Shown: positions 26,897-35,378 of the stretch, in pieces | Position numbering within the stretch: position 1 is the stretch's first letter | Layout: each line of letters opens with the position of its first letter | NCBI GenBank assembly: GCA_964428385.1 | Contig: CAYRYR010000007.1 | Coordinates: 1 to 53,574, forward strand | Length of the DNA stretch: 53,574 nucleotides | Source: JAFGOM01 sp964428385 | GTDB taxonomy: Archaea; Halobacteriota; Methanomicrobia; Methanomicrobiales; Methanospirillaceae | Direction: 5' to 3' | Translations under genes and position numbers: made by a program | Notes under the pieces: generated by a model | What the model saw: only the letters and a program-made list of their open reading frames with translations | Database searches by the model: none | What the model was told of the DNA's origin: nothing

Positions 26897-26969
26897 TGGG
26901 CCCGCTGAGATTCGAACTCAGGACCTCCGCCGTGTGAAGGCGACGTCATACCAGCTAGACCACGAGCCC
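26897..26969 (-). tRNA. tRNA-Val (anticodon CAC)
   Basis: This is a cloverleaf on the minus strand. The acceptor arms are GGGCTCG and CGGGCCC with discriminator A. The D-arm is GGTCTAGCTGGTATGAC, the anticodon stem CGCC/GGCG has loop TTCACAC giving CAC, and the T-arm is GAGTTCGAATCTC. CCA is not encoded. There is no intron. It lies at the left edge of the accessory region. Confidence 0.93.
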
Positions 26970-27159
26970 TGCCTTATGAAATTGGTTCTCAGTGATAATA
27001 AACATGTCCGGAGTTATCTCTGGTTTTTCGGTACGATTGAAGTAAGATAGTAATTGAAATTTTTCGGGTCTGCAACGCGAGTAGAAAACCGGCCTGTCAT
27101 TTTACTTCAATATCCACAAGTCGATCTGAATCAGAGATTTATCTATTGCAAACAGTTAT

Positions 27160-27198
27160 CCAGCGAGATTAAAAAACTGGGTGTGGAGATCATCACGA
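27160..27198 (+). pseudogene. Fragment of a minimal nucleotidyltransferase gene
   Basis: This stretch of about 39 bp encodes SSEIKKLGVEIIT and is nearly identical to the start of the intact nucleotidyltransferase at 29123-29161 (SSEIKKLGIEITT). The frame diverges before the GSx10DxD active site, so only a remnant persists. It may mark a duplication or recombination end point. Confidence 0.55.
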
Positions 27199-27399
27199 GG
27201 GAATGGGTATGGAGTATAATCCTCCCATTTCCCGGTTCTTAGTCAGAGAGATTCCGTGGAATCCTTATGAATACTGCGTGTGGATAATTGTGAGGGATGG
27301 TCTATTGGTGATATTCATCGACGGGACCGGGAGATTGATGCCCGGTTTCTGAGTTACATTTGTACTGGCAGGCCTGGGACCAGTTCGGGTGAAAAGCCA

Positions 27400-27682
27400 G
27401 CACGTACCAGCAGGGAAGATGATCTTATCAGAGACCGGGAGGAGTGTTTGTTGAAGAGAAATTTTCAGAGTGGCTGACCGGAAGGGGACAAGCCTTTTCA
27501 GAAGAGCAGATCAGGTGGCTTTTTTGATCCGGGACCATATCGGAACTTCACTCATTATTGAGGTGGGGGATCTGGGTAACCTGCCGTTTTCTGACCGGGG
27601 CGGGAGAGTGAAAGCTATTCAACTCTTCGGGGAGCAACTAAAGCCGTTGATGCATGAGTTGTCAGAGGTGCTGGCCGGATAA
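27400..27682 (+). pseudogene. Type I restriction endonuclease HsdR, C-terminal remnant
   Basis: In one frame GVFVEEKFSEWLTGRG and AFSEEQIRWLF are readable. After a one-base shift in a T run near 27518, LIRDHIGTSLIIEVGDL and GRVKAIQLFGEQL follow, ending HELSEVLAG. This matches the conserved C-terminal end of EcoEI-type HsdR (the QxxWL...IRDHI...LFG pattern). The helicase and nuclease parts are missing, so it is a relic. Confidence 0.75.
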
Positions 27683-27744
27683 TCTTCAGGCATCTTTTTG
27701 AGAACAGAAAAACAATCAATAGATTACGTTACGGAGTACGATCA

Positions 27745-28138
27745 GTGACAGATTACGAGGAGATTGGAGACCGGTGGATTAGGCAGGCAGTCCATGATCT
27801 CCAGATTGCTGAAAAGAATCTGTCAATCGGGGGTTTTGATTCAGCAGCATTCTATATTTCACCAGTCTGTAGAGAAACTGCTCAAAGGGCTAATCTCGGT
27901 ATCCGAACGATCCATCCCAAGAACCCATGACCTTGAACGTCTTGGAGATCTTCTTGAGTGTCCTGATGATATCATGCCTGATCTTATCGATCTGATGGGA
28001 GATTACCAGACATCGCGGTATCCTGATATGAGCGAGTTGATTCCCTGTGAATACTATACTGAGGCTATTGCAAAGGACCGGGTCAGAAAAACACAGAAGG
28101 TGTTTGCTGTGATATACCCGGAGAGGAATTATCTATGA
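27745..28138 (+). pseudogene. HEPN-domain protein, frameshifted
   Basis: HEPN proteins of this type are usually RNase-like toxins or partners of minimal nucleotidyltransferases. The N-terminal half (MTDYEEIGDRWIRQAVHDLQ to GFDSAAFYI) is in one frame. The rest (HQSVEKLLKGL, then ERSIPRTHDLERL) is in another, with the shift near 27850. An R-X5-H arrangement in ERSIPRTH fits the HEPN catalytic motif. Its stop overlaps the ATG of the nucleotidyltransferase at 28135, the normal HEPN-MNT operon order. One base indel would restore it. Confidence 0.75.
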
Positions 28139-28464
28139 ATGATCCGATTATTGCTGTATTCAGGTCAGAAATACTCCCCAAACTCATTGAGTTTTTTCAA
28201 CCTGAAGATGTTATCCTGTTTGGTTCACGTGTACAGGGGATTGCCCATGATGAATCAGATCTGGATGTGATTCTGGTTTCAGAGTCGTTTAAGAATGTTC
28301 TCCAACATGAGCGGTTTCCCCTTGTCAGAAAAAGAATCAGGACACCGTACTCAATAGATTATCTGTGTTACACTCCTGAAGAATTTGAGCGGATGAAGAC
28401 CAGATCAAGTGTTCTGGAGAGTGCATTAACCGGACCCCATCAGGCAGTGATTGGGACTGTTTGA
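28135..28464 (+). CDS. Minimal nucleotidyltransferase (MNT), partner of the frameshifted HEPN
   Basis: MNT proteins of HEPN-MNT modules can act as antitoxins by transferring nucleotides onto the HEPN partner, as shown for MntA of Shewanella. The active-site pattern GSRVQGIAHDESDLD (G-S-X10-D-X-D) is intact in 109 residues. The start codon overlaps the HEPN stop (ATGA). With its toxin partner frameshifted, it may be a leftover antitoxin. Confidence 0.85.
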   Translation: MNDPIIAVFRSEILPKLIEFFQPEDVILFGSRVQGIAHDESDLDVILVSESFKNVLQHERFPLVRKRIRTPYSIDYLCYTPEEFERMKTRSSVLESALTGPHQAVIGTV

Positions 28465-28473
28465 TGTTGTATG

Positions 28474-28738
28474 ATAAATGTTCTCCCTCCGAACAACAAG
28501 CGATCCTCACTGAAATCGAAACACTCTTTTTGTCTGTGACAAACTGGAGCAGGATATCTGTGTAAATATTAAATTGGCTAATTCACTTCGTCAATCCATC
28601 CTAAAAAAAACATTCGAAGGCCGGCTCGTCCATCAGAATCCCAATGATAAACCAGCCTCGGTCCTCCTCGAACGGATACGACAGGAAAAATTATCTAATG
28701 AACCAAAGAAAAAAGGAAGAAAGAAGAATGGAACCTGA
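28474..28738 (+). pseudogene. Type I restriction specificity subunit HsdS, C-terminal remnant
   Basis: PPSEQQAILTEIETLF, then after a shift in a T run CDKLEQDI, then SLRQSILKKTFEGRLV and ERIRQEKL, reproduce the conserved C-terminal helix region of HsdS. It stops at TGA 28736, overlapping the start of the next HEPN gene. The recognition domains are missing. Confidence 0.8.
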
Positions 28739-29110
28739 AGTTTTGGAATGGATCCATCAGGCGGAATATGATTATGAAGACGCGAGATACCTGTTTCAGG
28801 GAAACCGGTATCCAAAAGCGGTTTTCTGTTGTCACCTTGCCCTTGAAAAAGGATTAAAAGCTCTCTATCTCCATTATACTCATGCACAGCCACCCCGGAC
28901 TCATAGCCTGGATTTCCTCATTCGTACCATTCCCGGAGGAATCCCTGATAAATTTGAAGACCTGATGAATATCCTGGAAGATGTGAGTGTAAAGGTCAGG
29001 TATCCCCCCATGCTTGATACCCTTTTAATGATATAACCAGAGAGACTGCAGAGACTATCATTGATGATACAGGAGAATTTCTTATATGGATCCGCGAATT
29101 GAAACGGTAA
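28728..29110 (+). pseudogene. HEPN-domain protein with a C-terminal frameshift
   Basis: The reading frame from 28728 (MEPEVLEWIHQAEYDYEDA) carries a HEPN core with a helical LALEKGLKALYL and PPRTHSLDFL. The open frame ends at 29036 after RYPPMLDTLLMI. Beyond a T run near 29028 the other frame continues with DITRETAETIIDDTGEFL and ends at 29110, overlapping the next MNT start at 29086, which is the ancestral layout. A single missing T explains this. A shorter product from the intact portion remains possible. Confidence 0.65.
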
Positions 29111-29418
29111 TTGCTGACTTTTCCAGCGAGATTAAAAAACTGGGTATTGAGATCACCACGATTGTACTCTTTGGTTCCCAGTCTGACGGAACAGCAACGA
29201 GTGAGAGTGATGTTGACCTTGCTATCATCTCACCCTCATTTGAAGGAATGAGTTCTCTTAAGCGACGAAAACAGATAAAATCTGCATTATATTACATTAT
29301 TGACCGGTATCATATCCCCGTGGACCTCATTCTTCTGACCCCGGAAGAGTATGATACTGAACATTCAATCAGGATGTCATTCATCAGACAGGGAACAAAG
29401 GTTACTGTTTTTGCATAA
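29086..29418 (+). CDS. Minimal nucleotidyltransferase
   Basis: This 110-residue MNT has the active-site pattern FGSQSDGTATSESDVDL (G-S-X10-D-V-D). It follows and overlaps the frameshifted HEPN at 28728, its expected partner. Its N-terminal SSEIKKLG segment is also found as an isolated fragment at 27160. The function proposed for this family is modification of the HEPN partner with AMP units. The intact MNT beside a broken partner parallels the module at 28135. Confidence 0.85.
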   Translation: MDPRIETVIADFSSEIKKLGIEITTIVLFGSQSDGTATSESDVDLAIISPSFEGMSSLKRRKQIKSALYYIIDRYHIPVDLILLTPEEYDTEHSIRMSFIRQGTKVTVFA

Positions 29419-29477
29419 AGGGGAGAAGATTGAACCGGTTATCTGTGGCTATGGCACTATAGGAGGGGGGTTATCTA

Positions 29478-29644
29478 TGAGTCAGGATAACGATTGCATC
29501 AATGCAGGTTATGGAGAACCTGGCAGCGAAGAAGAAGGAACTCAATGCATGTGCCCGGAAACATGGTGCAACAAATATCCGTGTTCTGCTTTCTTTACCA
29601 GGAAACAAAAACCGATATATCCCTGTCTGCCCCAAAGGATTGAA
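29478..29644 (+). pseudogene. Degenerate MNT fragment
   Basis: In one frame VMENLAAKKKELN and CARKHGATNIRV are readable and match the intact MNT at 30736 (DELNTLALKHGASNIRI). The sequence then loses the GSVAR active-site stretch. Nucleotide similarity is clear in GAACTCAATGCA and AAACATGGTGCA. A longer frame crossing this area (from 29351) is out of register with it and has no homology. Confidence 0.5.
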
Positions 29645-29965
29645 ATGGATAATACTGTTCTCTCGCAGATCGTCAGGATAATTGTTGATGTTGTTGATCC
29701 TGATTCAATAATCCTGTTTGGGTCGAGGGCAACAGAAGAGGCCCGGGAAGACAGCGATTACGATATCTGCGTATTAAAATCAGGGGTCAAAGAGCGACGA
29801 AAACTATCAATGCAATTATACCAGCAGTTATGGGGGGTTGGTGCACCGGTAGATATCCTCGTAGAGACACCTGATTCATTTAATAAAAATAAAACAAATC
29901 CTCACCTCATATACCGGGAAATAGCAAGGACCGGAAGGTACTCGATGAAAAACAGGAGTTACTGA
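29645..29965 (+). CDS. Minimal nucleotidyltransferase, DYD variant
   Basis: MNT of 106 residues starting at ATG 29645 (MDNTVLSQIVRII). The active-site pattern is FGSRATEEAREDSDYDI, with a tyrosine between the two aspartates. The frame is open upstream to 29351, but the extra residues belong to a decayed gene. It overlaps the next MNT by one base, so two MNTs are in tandem without a HEPN between them. Confidence 0.8.
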   Translation: MDNTVLSQIVRIIVDVVDPDSIILFGSRATEEAREDSDYDICVLKSGVKERRKLSMQLYQQLWGVGAPVDILVETPDSFNKNKTNPHLIYREIARTGRYSMKNRSY

Positions 29966-30294
29966 TGGATCAAGTTAAGATAACCATGGATGATATCAAT
30001 AAAGTAGTGTCACGTCTTATTGAGGCTGCACATCCCCGAAAAATCATTCTCTTTGGTTCATACGCCCGTGGAGATGAGACGCCTGATTCAGACGTTGATA
30101 TCATGGTTATCGAGGACACCGTGAATCATCAGGGAATGGAAATGGTCAGGCTCAGAAAAGCAGCCGGAAGAATAGCTCCGGGTATTGGAATTGACATTAT
30201 GGTATATCCTACTGAAAAAACCCTGGATCCGGTGCCGGGAACGGTATTATACTGGGCCCTGTCTGAAGGGAAGGTAATGTATGAGTGCGGATGA
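29965..30294 (+). CDS. Minimal nucleotidyltransferase of an intact HEPN pair
   Basis: A 109-residue MNT with the motif FGSYARGDETPDSDVDI. It overlaps the HEPN gene at 30281 by 14 bp, so the two form an intact module, with the MNT first. The earlier modules have HEPN first. The start is the ATG at 29965, sharing a base with the preceding stop. Confidence 0.87.
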   Translation: MDQVKITMDDINKVVSRLIEAAHPRKIILFGSYARGDETPDSDVDIMVIEDTVNHQGMEMVRLRKAAGRIAPGIGIDIMVYPTEKTLDPVPGTVLYWALSEGKVMYECG

Positions 30295-30652
30295 AGAAAG
30301 TGCACTATTGATTCGACTTGCTCATGCAGACCTTATCTCTGCAAAAATCCTGTTAGAAAAGGATGGTCCTTCATCAATCATCTGTTTCCATGCCCAGCAA
30401 ACAGTAGAAAAATGTTTAAAATCAATATTAATAAAGAAAGGTGCTCTCATCCGGAAGATACATGACCTCGTTGAACTTACTGAATTAATACAGGATATCT
30501 CACTATCATTACCGATAGACAGTGACACCATTGCCCTTCTCAACCCCTATGCAGTAAAGTTCAGATATGATGATACGATTCCGGATACGCTTACCTCAGA
30601 AAAAGCAATAGAGATAGCCACACTGATTATTCAGTGGAGTGAGTCGATTTAG
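30281..30652 (+). CDS. HEPN-domain protein (intact), partner of the MNT at 29965
   Basis: The 123-residue all-helical protein has the HEPN pattern HAQQTVEKCLKSIL and LIRKIHDLVELTELI. The usual R-X4-6-H catalytic motif is not obvious. Arg58 and His61 are closer together, so RNase activity is uncertain. Overlap with the MNT indicates co-translation. It is the only apparently full-length HEPN in the cluster. Confidence 0.82.
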   Translation: MSADEESALLIRLAHADLISAKILLEKDGPSSIICFHAQQTVEKCLKSILIKKGALIRKIHDLVELTELIQDISLSLPIDSDTIALLNPYAVKFRYDDTIPDTLTSEKAIEIATLIIQWSESI

Positions 30653-30735
30653 AGATTTTTTATAAAGGATGTATCTTCTCACAGAACTTTGATAGCCTGC
30701 ATCTGAGGAGACAAAAAATGAGAAGATCAGAACAT

Positions 30736-31050
30736 ATGAATGATTATACCAACATACCCGGACCACTTATTGAGATCCTGACTTTGAAGAGAGATGAACT
30801 CAATACACTAGCCCTAAAACATGGTGCATCAAATATCCGGATTTTCGGCTCTGTTGCCAGAAGAGAAGAGACAAAAGGGTCAGATATTGATCTCCTCGTG
30901 GACATGGATGAAGATGCAAGTCTTCTCGATCTTGCCCGCCTGAAAAACGATCTCGAGGATCTGCTCGGAAAACACATTGACATCACGACAAAACCTGCCC
31001 TTCATCCCATGCTTGCTGATGCTATCCTCAAGGAGGCAAATGTGCTGTGA
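30736..31050 (+). CDS. Minimal nucleotidyltransferase, MntA-like
   Basis: The protein starts at the ATG at 30736 (MNDYTNIPG); an ATG 18 bp upstream is possible. It carries FGSVARREETKGSDIDL, the G-S-X10-D-X-D active site, and resembles MntA of the type that pairs with DUF86/HEPN toxins. No HEPN follows. The next 50 bp contain a few codons (KKQELIIKSERD) and then hsdM. This MNT therefore appears orphaned. The related fragment at 29478 shows it was duplicated. Confidence 0.85.
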   Translation: MNDYTNIPGPLIEILTLKRDELNTLALKHGASNIRIFGSVARREETKGSDIDLLVDMDEDASLLDLARLKNDLEDLLGKHIDITTKPALHPMLADAILKEANVL

Positions 31051-31103
31051 AAAAACAGGAACTTATAATAAAATCTGAACGTGATAGAAAGGAGGTGTAG
31101 GTT

Positions 31104-32563
31104 ATCGCAACTGAATCATCAACGATTGTCCAGCGACTCTGGAATTACTGTAATGTTCTTCGTGATGACAGGGTAAGTTACGGCGATTACGTTGAACAAC
31201 TAACCTACCTCGTCTTTCTCAAGATGGCAGACGAGCAGGTTGAATATGGATTCAGCAAAGCTCCAAAAATTCCTGAAGGCCTTGACTGGAGAAGTCTTAC
31301 CACCAGGGACGGGGATGATCTGGAGGTACACTACCGTCATATCCTTGAGACGCTTGGTCATCAGGGAGGCCTCCTTCAGGTTATATTCTTAAAATCACAG
31401 AACCGGATTCAGGACCCTGCAAAACTCAAGCGTCTCATCTCCCTCATCGATGAAGAGACCTGGATTGGGATGGATATTGATATGAAAGGAGAGATCTATG
31501 AAGGTCTGCTCCAGAAGAATGCAGAGGATACCAAATCCGGAGCAGGCCAGTATTTCACCCCGCGGGCACTCATTAAAGCCATGGTAGAAGTCACGAGGCC
31601 TGAACCGGGAATGGCCATCTGCGACCCGGCCTGCGGGACAGGGGGATTTCTTCTCGCATCCCAGGACTTTCTGACTCATACCTTCCGTCTTGACAAGGAA
31701 CAACTTAAAAGACTGAAATCAGAGACATTCAAGGGATGGGATATCGTCAATAACGTTGCCCGGCTCTGTGTGATGAATCTCTATCTGCATGGTATCGGGG
31801 GAGAAGAGAGTCCTATCATCGTAGCTGATGCATTGGCTACTGATCCCGGAGAGAGGTTTGATATCGTCCTCACCAATCCTCCTTTTGGAAAGAAGAGCAG
31901 TATCACTATTGTCAATGGAGAGGGAAAGGCAGACAAATCGTCCATTACCTATGAGCGGGGGGATTTCTGGGCAACGACCTCAAACAAGCAGCTCAACTTT
32001 CTCCAGCATGTCAGGACCATTCTGAAGATCAACGGGAGGTGTGCAATCGTTGTTCCGGACAACGCCCTCTTTGAGGGGGGAGCAGGAGAAACGGTCCGGA
32101 GAAAATTCCTTTCCGAATGTGATCTCCATACGATCTTAAGACTCCCGACCGTGATATTCTATGCACAGGGGGTCAAAGCGAACGTCCTATTTTTCGAGAA
32201 AAACCGGCATCAGAGACACCCTGGACAGAAAAGGTGTGGATCTACGATCTCCGGACAAACATGCATTTCACACTCAAGACCAATCCCTTATCGTACGAGG
32301 ATCTCACTGATTTTATCACCTGTTATCATACCGAAAACCGGCATGAACGAGTCGAAACAGAACGTTTCAAACCGTTTACTTATGAAGAGTTTATTGCACG
32401 AGATAAGGTAAGTCTTGATATCTTCTGGCTCCGGGATGAGAGTCTCGAAGATGTCGATAACCTGCCTGACCCGGATATCATCGCAGCAGAGATAGTTGAT
32501 AATCTGGAAGCTGCATTGGAACAGTTCAGGGAAGTGCTGGAAGGGCTTGAAGAGAGCCCATAG
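31104..32563 (+). pseudogene. Type I DNA methyltransferase HsdM, start codon lost and one frameshift
   Basis: HsdM methylates adenine as part of a type I restriction-modification enzyme. Motif I is DPACGTGGFLL and motif IV is NPPFGKKS. Conserved N-terminal sequence (TIVQRLWNYCNVLRDD, GDYVEQLTYLVFLKMADE) begins upstream of the first ATG (31224) with ATC at 31104 where ATG is expected, 8 bp after an AAGGAGGTG ribosome-binding site. Near 32200 a run of A lost one base: FFEKN continues correctly only in the next frame (ASETPWTEKVWIYDL) and runs to 32563. Both lesions suggest inactivity, although an internal start or an ATC start cannot be excluded. Confidence 0.82.
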
Positions 32564-33232
32564 CCATTCCAATAGTCTACCTTTTTTCAAAACATGTACC
32601 AGTGTTCCACCTTATGCGAAAACATACTCCTAATTTTTCATATTTTCCCTTATGTATTATGCTGCACCTTTTACCGGTCCGGTGAGCGTTTCTGGTTTTA
32701 CGTATAAACAATAGCGGACTTTTACAGAAAAGTCAGCCGTTAAAAATAGTTGTCATTTTTTTCAGGTCGATCCTGATAGATAAAGATAAGAAAGTGAACT
32801 GAAGACTGTGGTATACCATTTGGAAGAAGAACTGATAAAAATCTTTAAAATTCTTGGGCCAGATTACGAAAGATATTATTTGAAAGTGAGATCTAACGAA
32901 TGTGGGATAAAAACACGTTATTCTGCCACACATACCATGGTAGTAAGAACCAGCATCACATACCGCCTGACAATCCTTTTTGGGTCATAAAACCATAAAT
33001 TCCACCCGCCTCCAATCACCATTAGGAAAGAAAACTGCCAGTTCCTGGTACAAAATAGATAACAACACCCGGTTTCTTTAGATCTTTAGTACTATATTGG
33101 ATAACCGATGATTCCACTGGTAATCAGTAACACATTTTTTTCCCGACTGGGAAGACAAAAACGAGTGATTTTTTCTCCTTTTATGAATAATATATTGTTT
33201 AGATTAGGACCAAAATCCATGATGTACAGTCC
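32564..33232. other. Intergenic, 669 bp
   Basis: A possible hairpin GACTTTT-ACAG-AAAAGTC lies at 32717-32734, followed by T-rich sequence that could end hsdM transcription. A TATA-like AATAATATATTG at about 33186 is at promoter distance from the receptor-protease gene. A 60-codon frame at 32808 is not supported. Confidence 0.4.
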
Positions 33233-35374
33233 ATGACACGAACCAAATTCCTCATCACAGTGTTTTCTCTTCTCATCATCTCCAGTATGACAGTCATCCC
33301 GGTCTCAGGCGGAACTCAAAAAGATGATGAGATGATATATATTGGTGTTCTCCTCCCCCTGACCGGTCCATACGGGACACCGATAAGCGATGCCCTTACC
33401 CTTGGCGTTGAACAGATAAACGCCGGGGGAGGGATCGGGGGAAGGCCGGTCAGTCTTGTCATGAGAAATACAGAGGAAGGGGATCTTCAGACATTTGCAG
33501 AGCAATTGGTTCGTGATCCCAGGATCCGGGTTATCATCGGCCCGTTCACATCAGATGATCTCTTTCTAATAGCAGACCTCTGTACGAGAAACCAAAAGAT
33601 CCTTATATCCCCTTCTGCTTCATCAGATGAAATATTCCGTGCTTTTTCTGAGACCGGATCAATATGGAGGACAGTATCCGGCGATGGGGATATAACATCA
33701 GTGATATTGCAGCATATTGCTGCCCATGATGGAAAATCCATAGCACTTCTGACGCCAAAGAGCTCATATGGAAAGACATTCTATGACTGGATACCCTTCT
33801 GGGCGATAGAGACCGGAATTTCCGTTACCGGGGCAGAAGAGTATGCAGAGCCTGAACAGATACCCGGAGCAATTAACAATCTGACCGCTGATAATCCTGA
33901 TTACCTGGTCTTTGTCCATTCGGGTGACAATAGAGAGATCCTCTCTGCTCTTAGTACCCTTAAGGATCTGGATTATCCAGGGAATCTCTATCTTGTCTAT
34001 CCAGGTATCGATGAAAACGGTCGTATCATTGAGAGGTTAAACACGGGTTCTCTCCTTGGAAACATGATATCAGGAAAATGGAAACTGCAGAGTGCCTCAG
34101 TCAGTACAACAGGCCTTCCTGACAACACACTGATCCTCATGGCAGGACTACTGGATCCTGTATTTTTAAAAGAATTTGAGGAGATTTCAGGAAATCAGCC
34201 AACAGGGTTTGCTCCACAGGCATATGATGCGGTACTGGTAGCAGCAGGGATCATGGCACGGTTTACCGCATACCCTGACAAATCACCAAAAAATGCTGCA
34301 CAATCCATACTTCCGGATGGAACCGGGGATCCACTTCCCCGGACACCACAAGGATTTCAAACCGCATTTGACAGAATCCAACATGGCGATGTGCCGATTA
34401 TTACTGGTGTTACCGGACCCCTGATATTTAAACCTGCAGGGACAGATCCTGAAAATCCCTGGTACGGGACATACCGCATACAGGGAGGAAAGGTTACAGA
34501 AGATCCTCTAATCTATCAGGAACTCAGAAAGGATGAGTTTGTGATTGACAATAAACCAGATTTCTCATCAAATATATCACACCAGGATGAAGCAACATAT
34601 GGAGAATTCTGGGCGGTAATCGGAGCATTATCCCAGGACTGGGTGAATTATCGGCACCAGGCAGATGCCCTTACTGTATACCAGTACCTGAAAGATCAGG
34701 GAGTTTCGGACGACCATATTATCCTCCTGGTATTCGATGATATCCCTTATGACACCCGGAACAAAAACCCTGGGGAAGTATATCACACGCCAAATGAGGT
34801 AGAAGTCAGAAAATATGCAAATCCAGATTATTTTGGGGATAATGTGAATAAACAGATGCTGACGAACGTGCTTTACGGGACATATGAGGATGGAGATTAT
34901 CCGGTTCTGCAGTCTCATGAGAACGCAACGGTCCTCCTCTATTTTTCATCACATGGTACTCCGGGGGGAGATCTTCTGGTTGGAAAAGGAGAAGAACAGA
35001 TATCGCCCGTAGATTTTTCTTCTTATCTAGAAAAAATGGCAGAAAAAAAGAAATTTGGGAGAATACTGGTGATTCTGGAGTCCTGCTTTAGTGGAGCAAC
35101 AGCGGGAAATGTCAAGACTGATAACGTAATACTACTCACTGCAGCATCCTCAAATGAGACATCGAAATCAGCAATCTATGATTCAGAACTAGCCACCTGG
35201 TTATCAGATGAGTTTACGAGTCAGTTAATATCCATTCTGCAGACTGCAGATCAGGATATGCCACTGCGTGACCTGTATCACCAGGTATACCAAAATGTCC
35301 GTTCATCTCATCCAACCCTTATAAAAGGTAATTCTTCACTGAATATTCCGGCACAGGTCTTTTTTGGAGGATAA
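33233..35374 (+). CDS. Periplasmic ligand-binding receptor domain fused to a legumain-like C13 cysteine protease
   Basis: The 713-residue exported protein has a signal peptide at about residues 1-26 (ITVFSLLIISSMTVIPVSG), without a lipobox cysteine. Residues about 35-430 form a LivK-like (Leu/Ile/Val-binding, PBP type I) domain, with IGVLLPLTGPYGTP and IIGPFTSDD. Residues about 457-650 match peptidase family C13 (legumain/GPI8): WAVIGALSQDWVNYRHQAD, then the catalytic pair His574 (YFSSHGTPG) and Cys618 (LESCFSGA). Their 44-residue spacing is close to that in legumain. C13 proteases are cysteine hydrolases or transpeptidases that often cut after Asn or Asp. The pairing suggests a ligand-gated surface protease or receptor-anchoring enzyme. 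A second ligand-binding protein follows with tight overlap. Confidence 0.87.
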   Translation: MTRTKFLITVFSLLIISSMTVIPVSGGTQKDDEMIYIGVLLPLTGPYGTPISDALTLGVEQINAGGGIGGRPVSLVMRNTEEGDLQTFAEQLVRDPRIRVIIGPFTSDDLFLIADLCTRNQKILISPSASSDEIFRAFSETGSIWRTVSGDGDITSVILQHIAAHDGKSIALLTPKSSYGKTFYDWIPFWAIETGISVTGAEEYAEPEQIPGAINNLTADNPDYLVFVHSGDNREILSALSTLKDLDYPGNLYLVYPGIDENGRIIERLNTGSLLGNMISGKWKLQSASVSTTGLPDNTLILMAGLLDPVFLKEFEEISGNQPTGFAPQAYDAVLVAAGIMARFTAYPDKSPKNAAQSILPDGTGDPLPRTPQGFQTAFDRIQHGDVPIITGVTGPLIFKPAGTDPENPWYGTYRIQGGKVTEDPLIYQELRKDEFVIDNKPDFSSNISHQDEATYGEFWAVIGALSQDWVNYRHQADALTVYQYLKDQGVSDDHIILLVFDDIPYDTRNKNPGEVYHTPNEVEVRKYANPDYFGDNVNKQMLTNVLYGTYEDGDYPVLQSHENATVLLYFSSHGTPGGDLLVGKGEEQISPVDFSSYLEKMAEKKKFGRILVILESCFSGATAGNVKTDNVILLTAASSNETSKSAIYDSELATWLSDEFTSQLISILQTADQDMPLRDLYHQVYQNVRSSHPTLIKGNSSLNIPAQVFFGG

Positions 35375-35378
35375 TACC

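Noticed and set aside
29351..29644. Long N-terminal extension of the MNT at 29645.
   Set aside because: Its residues are out of frame with a recognisable decayed MNT fragment and match no domain.
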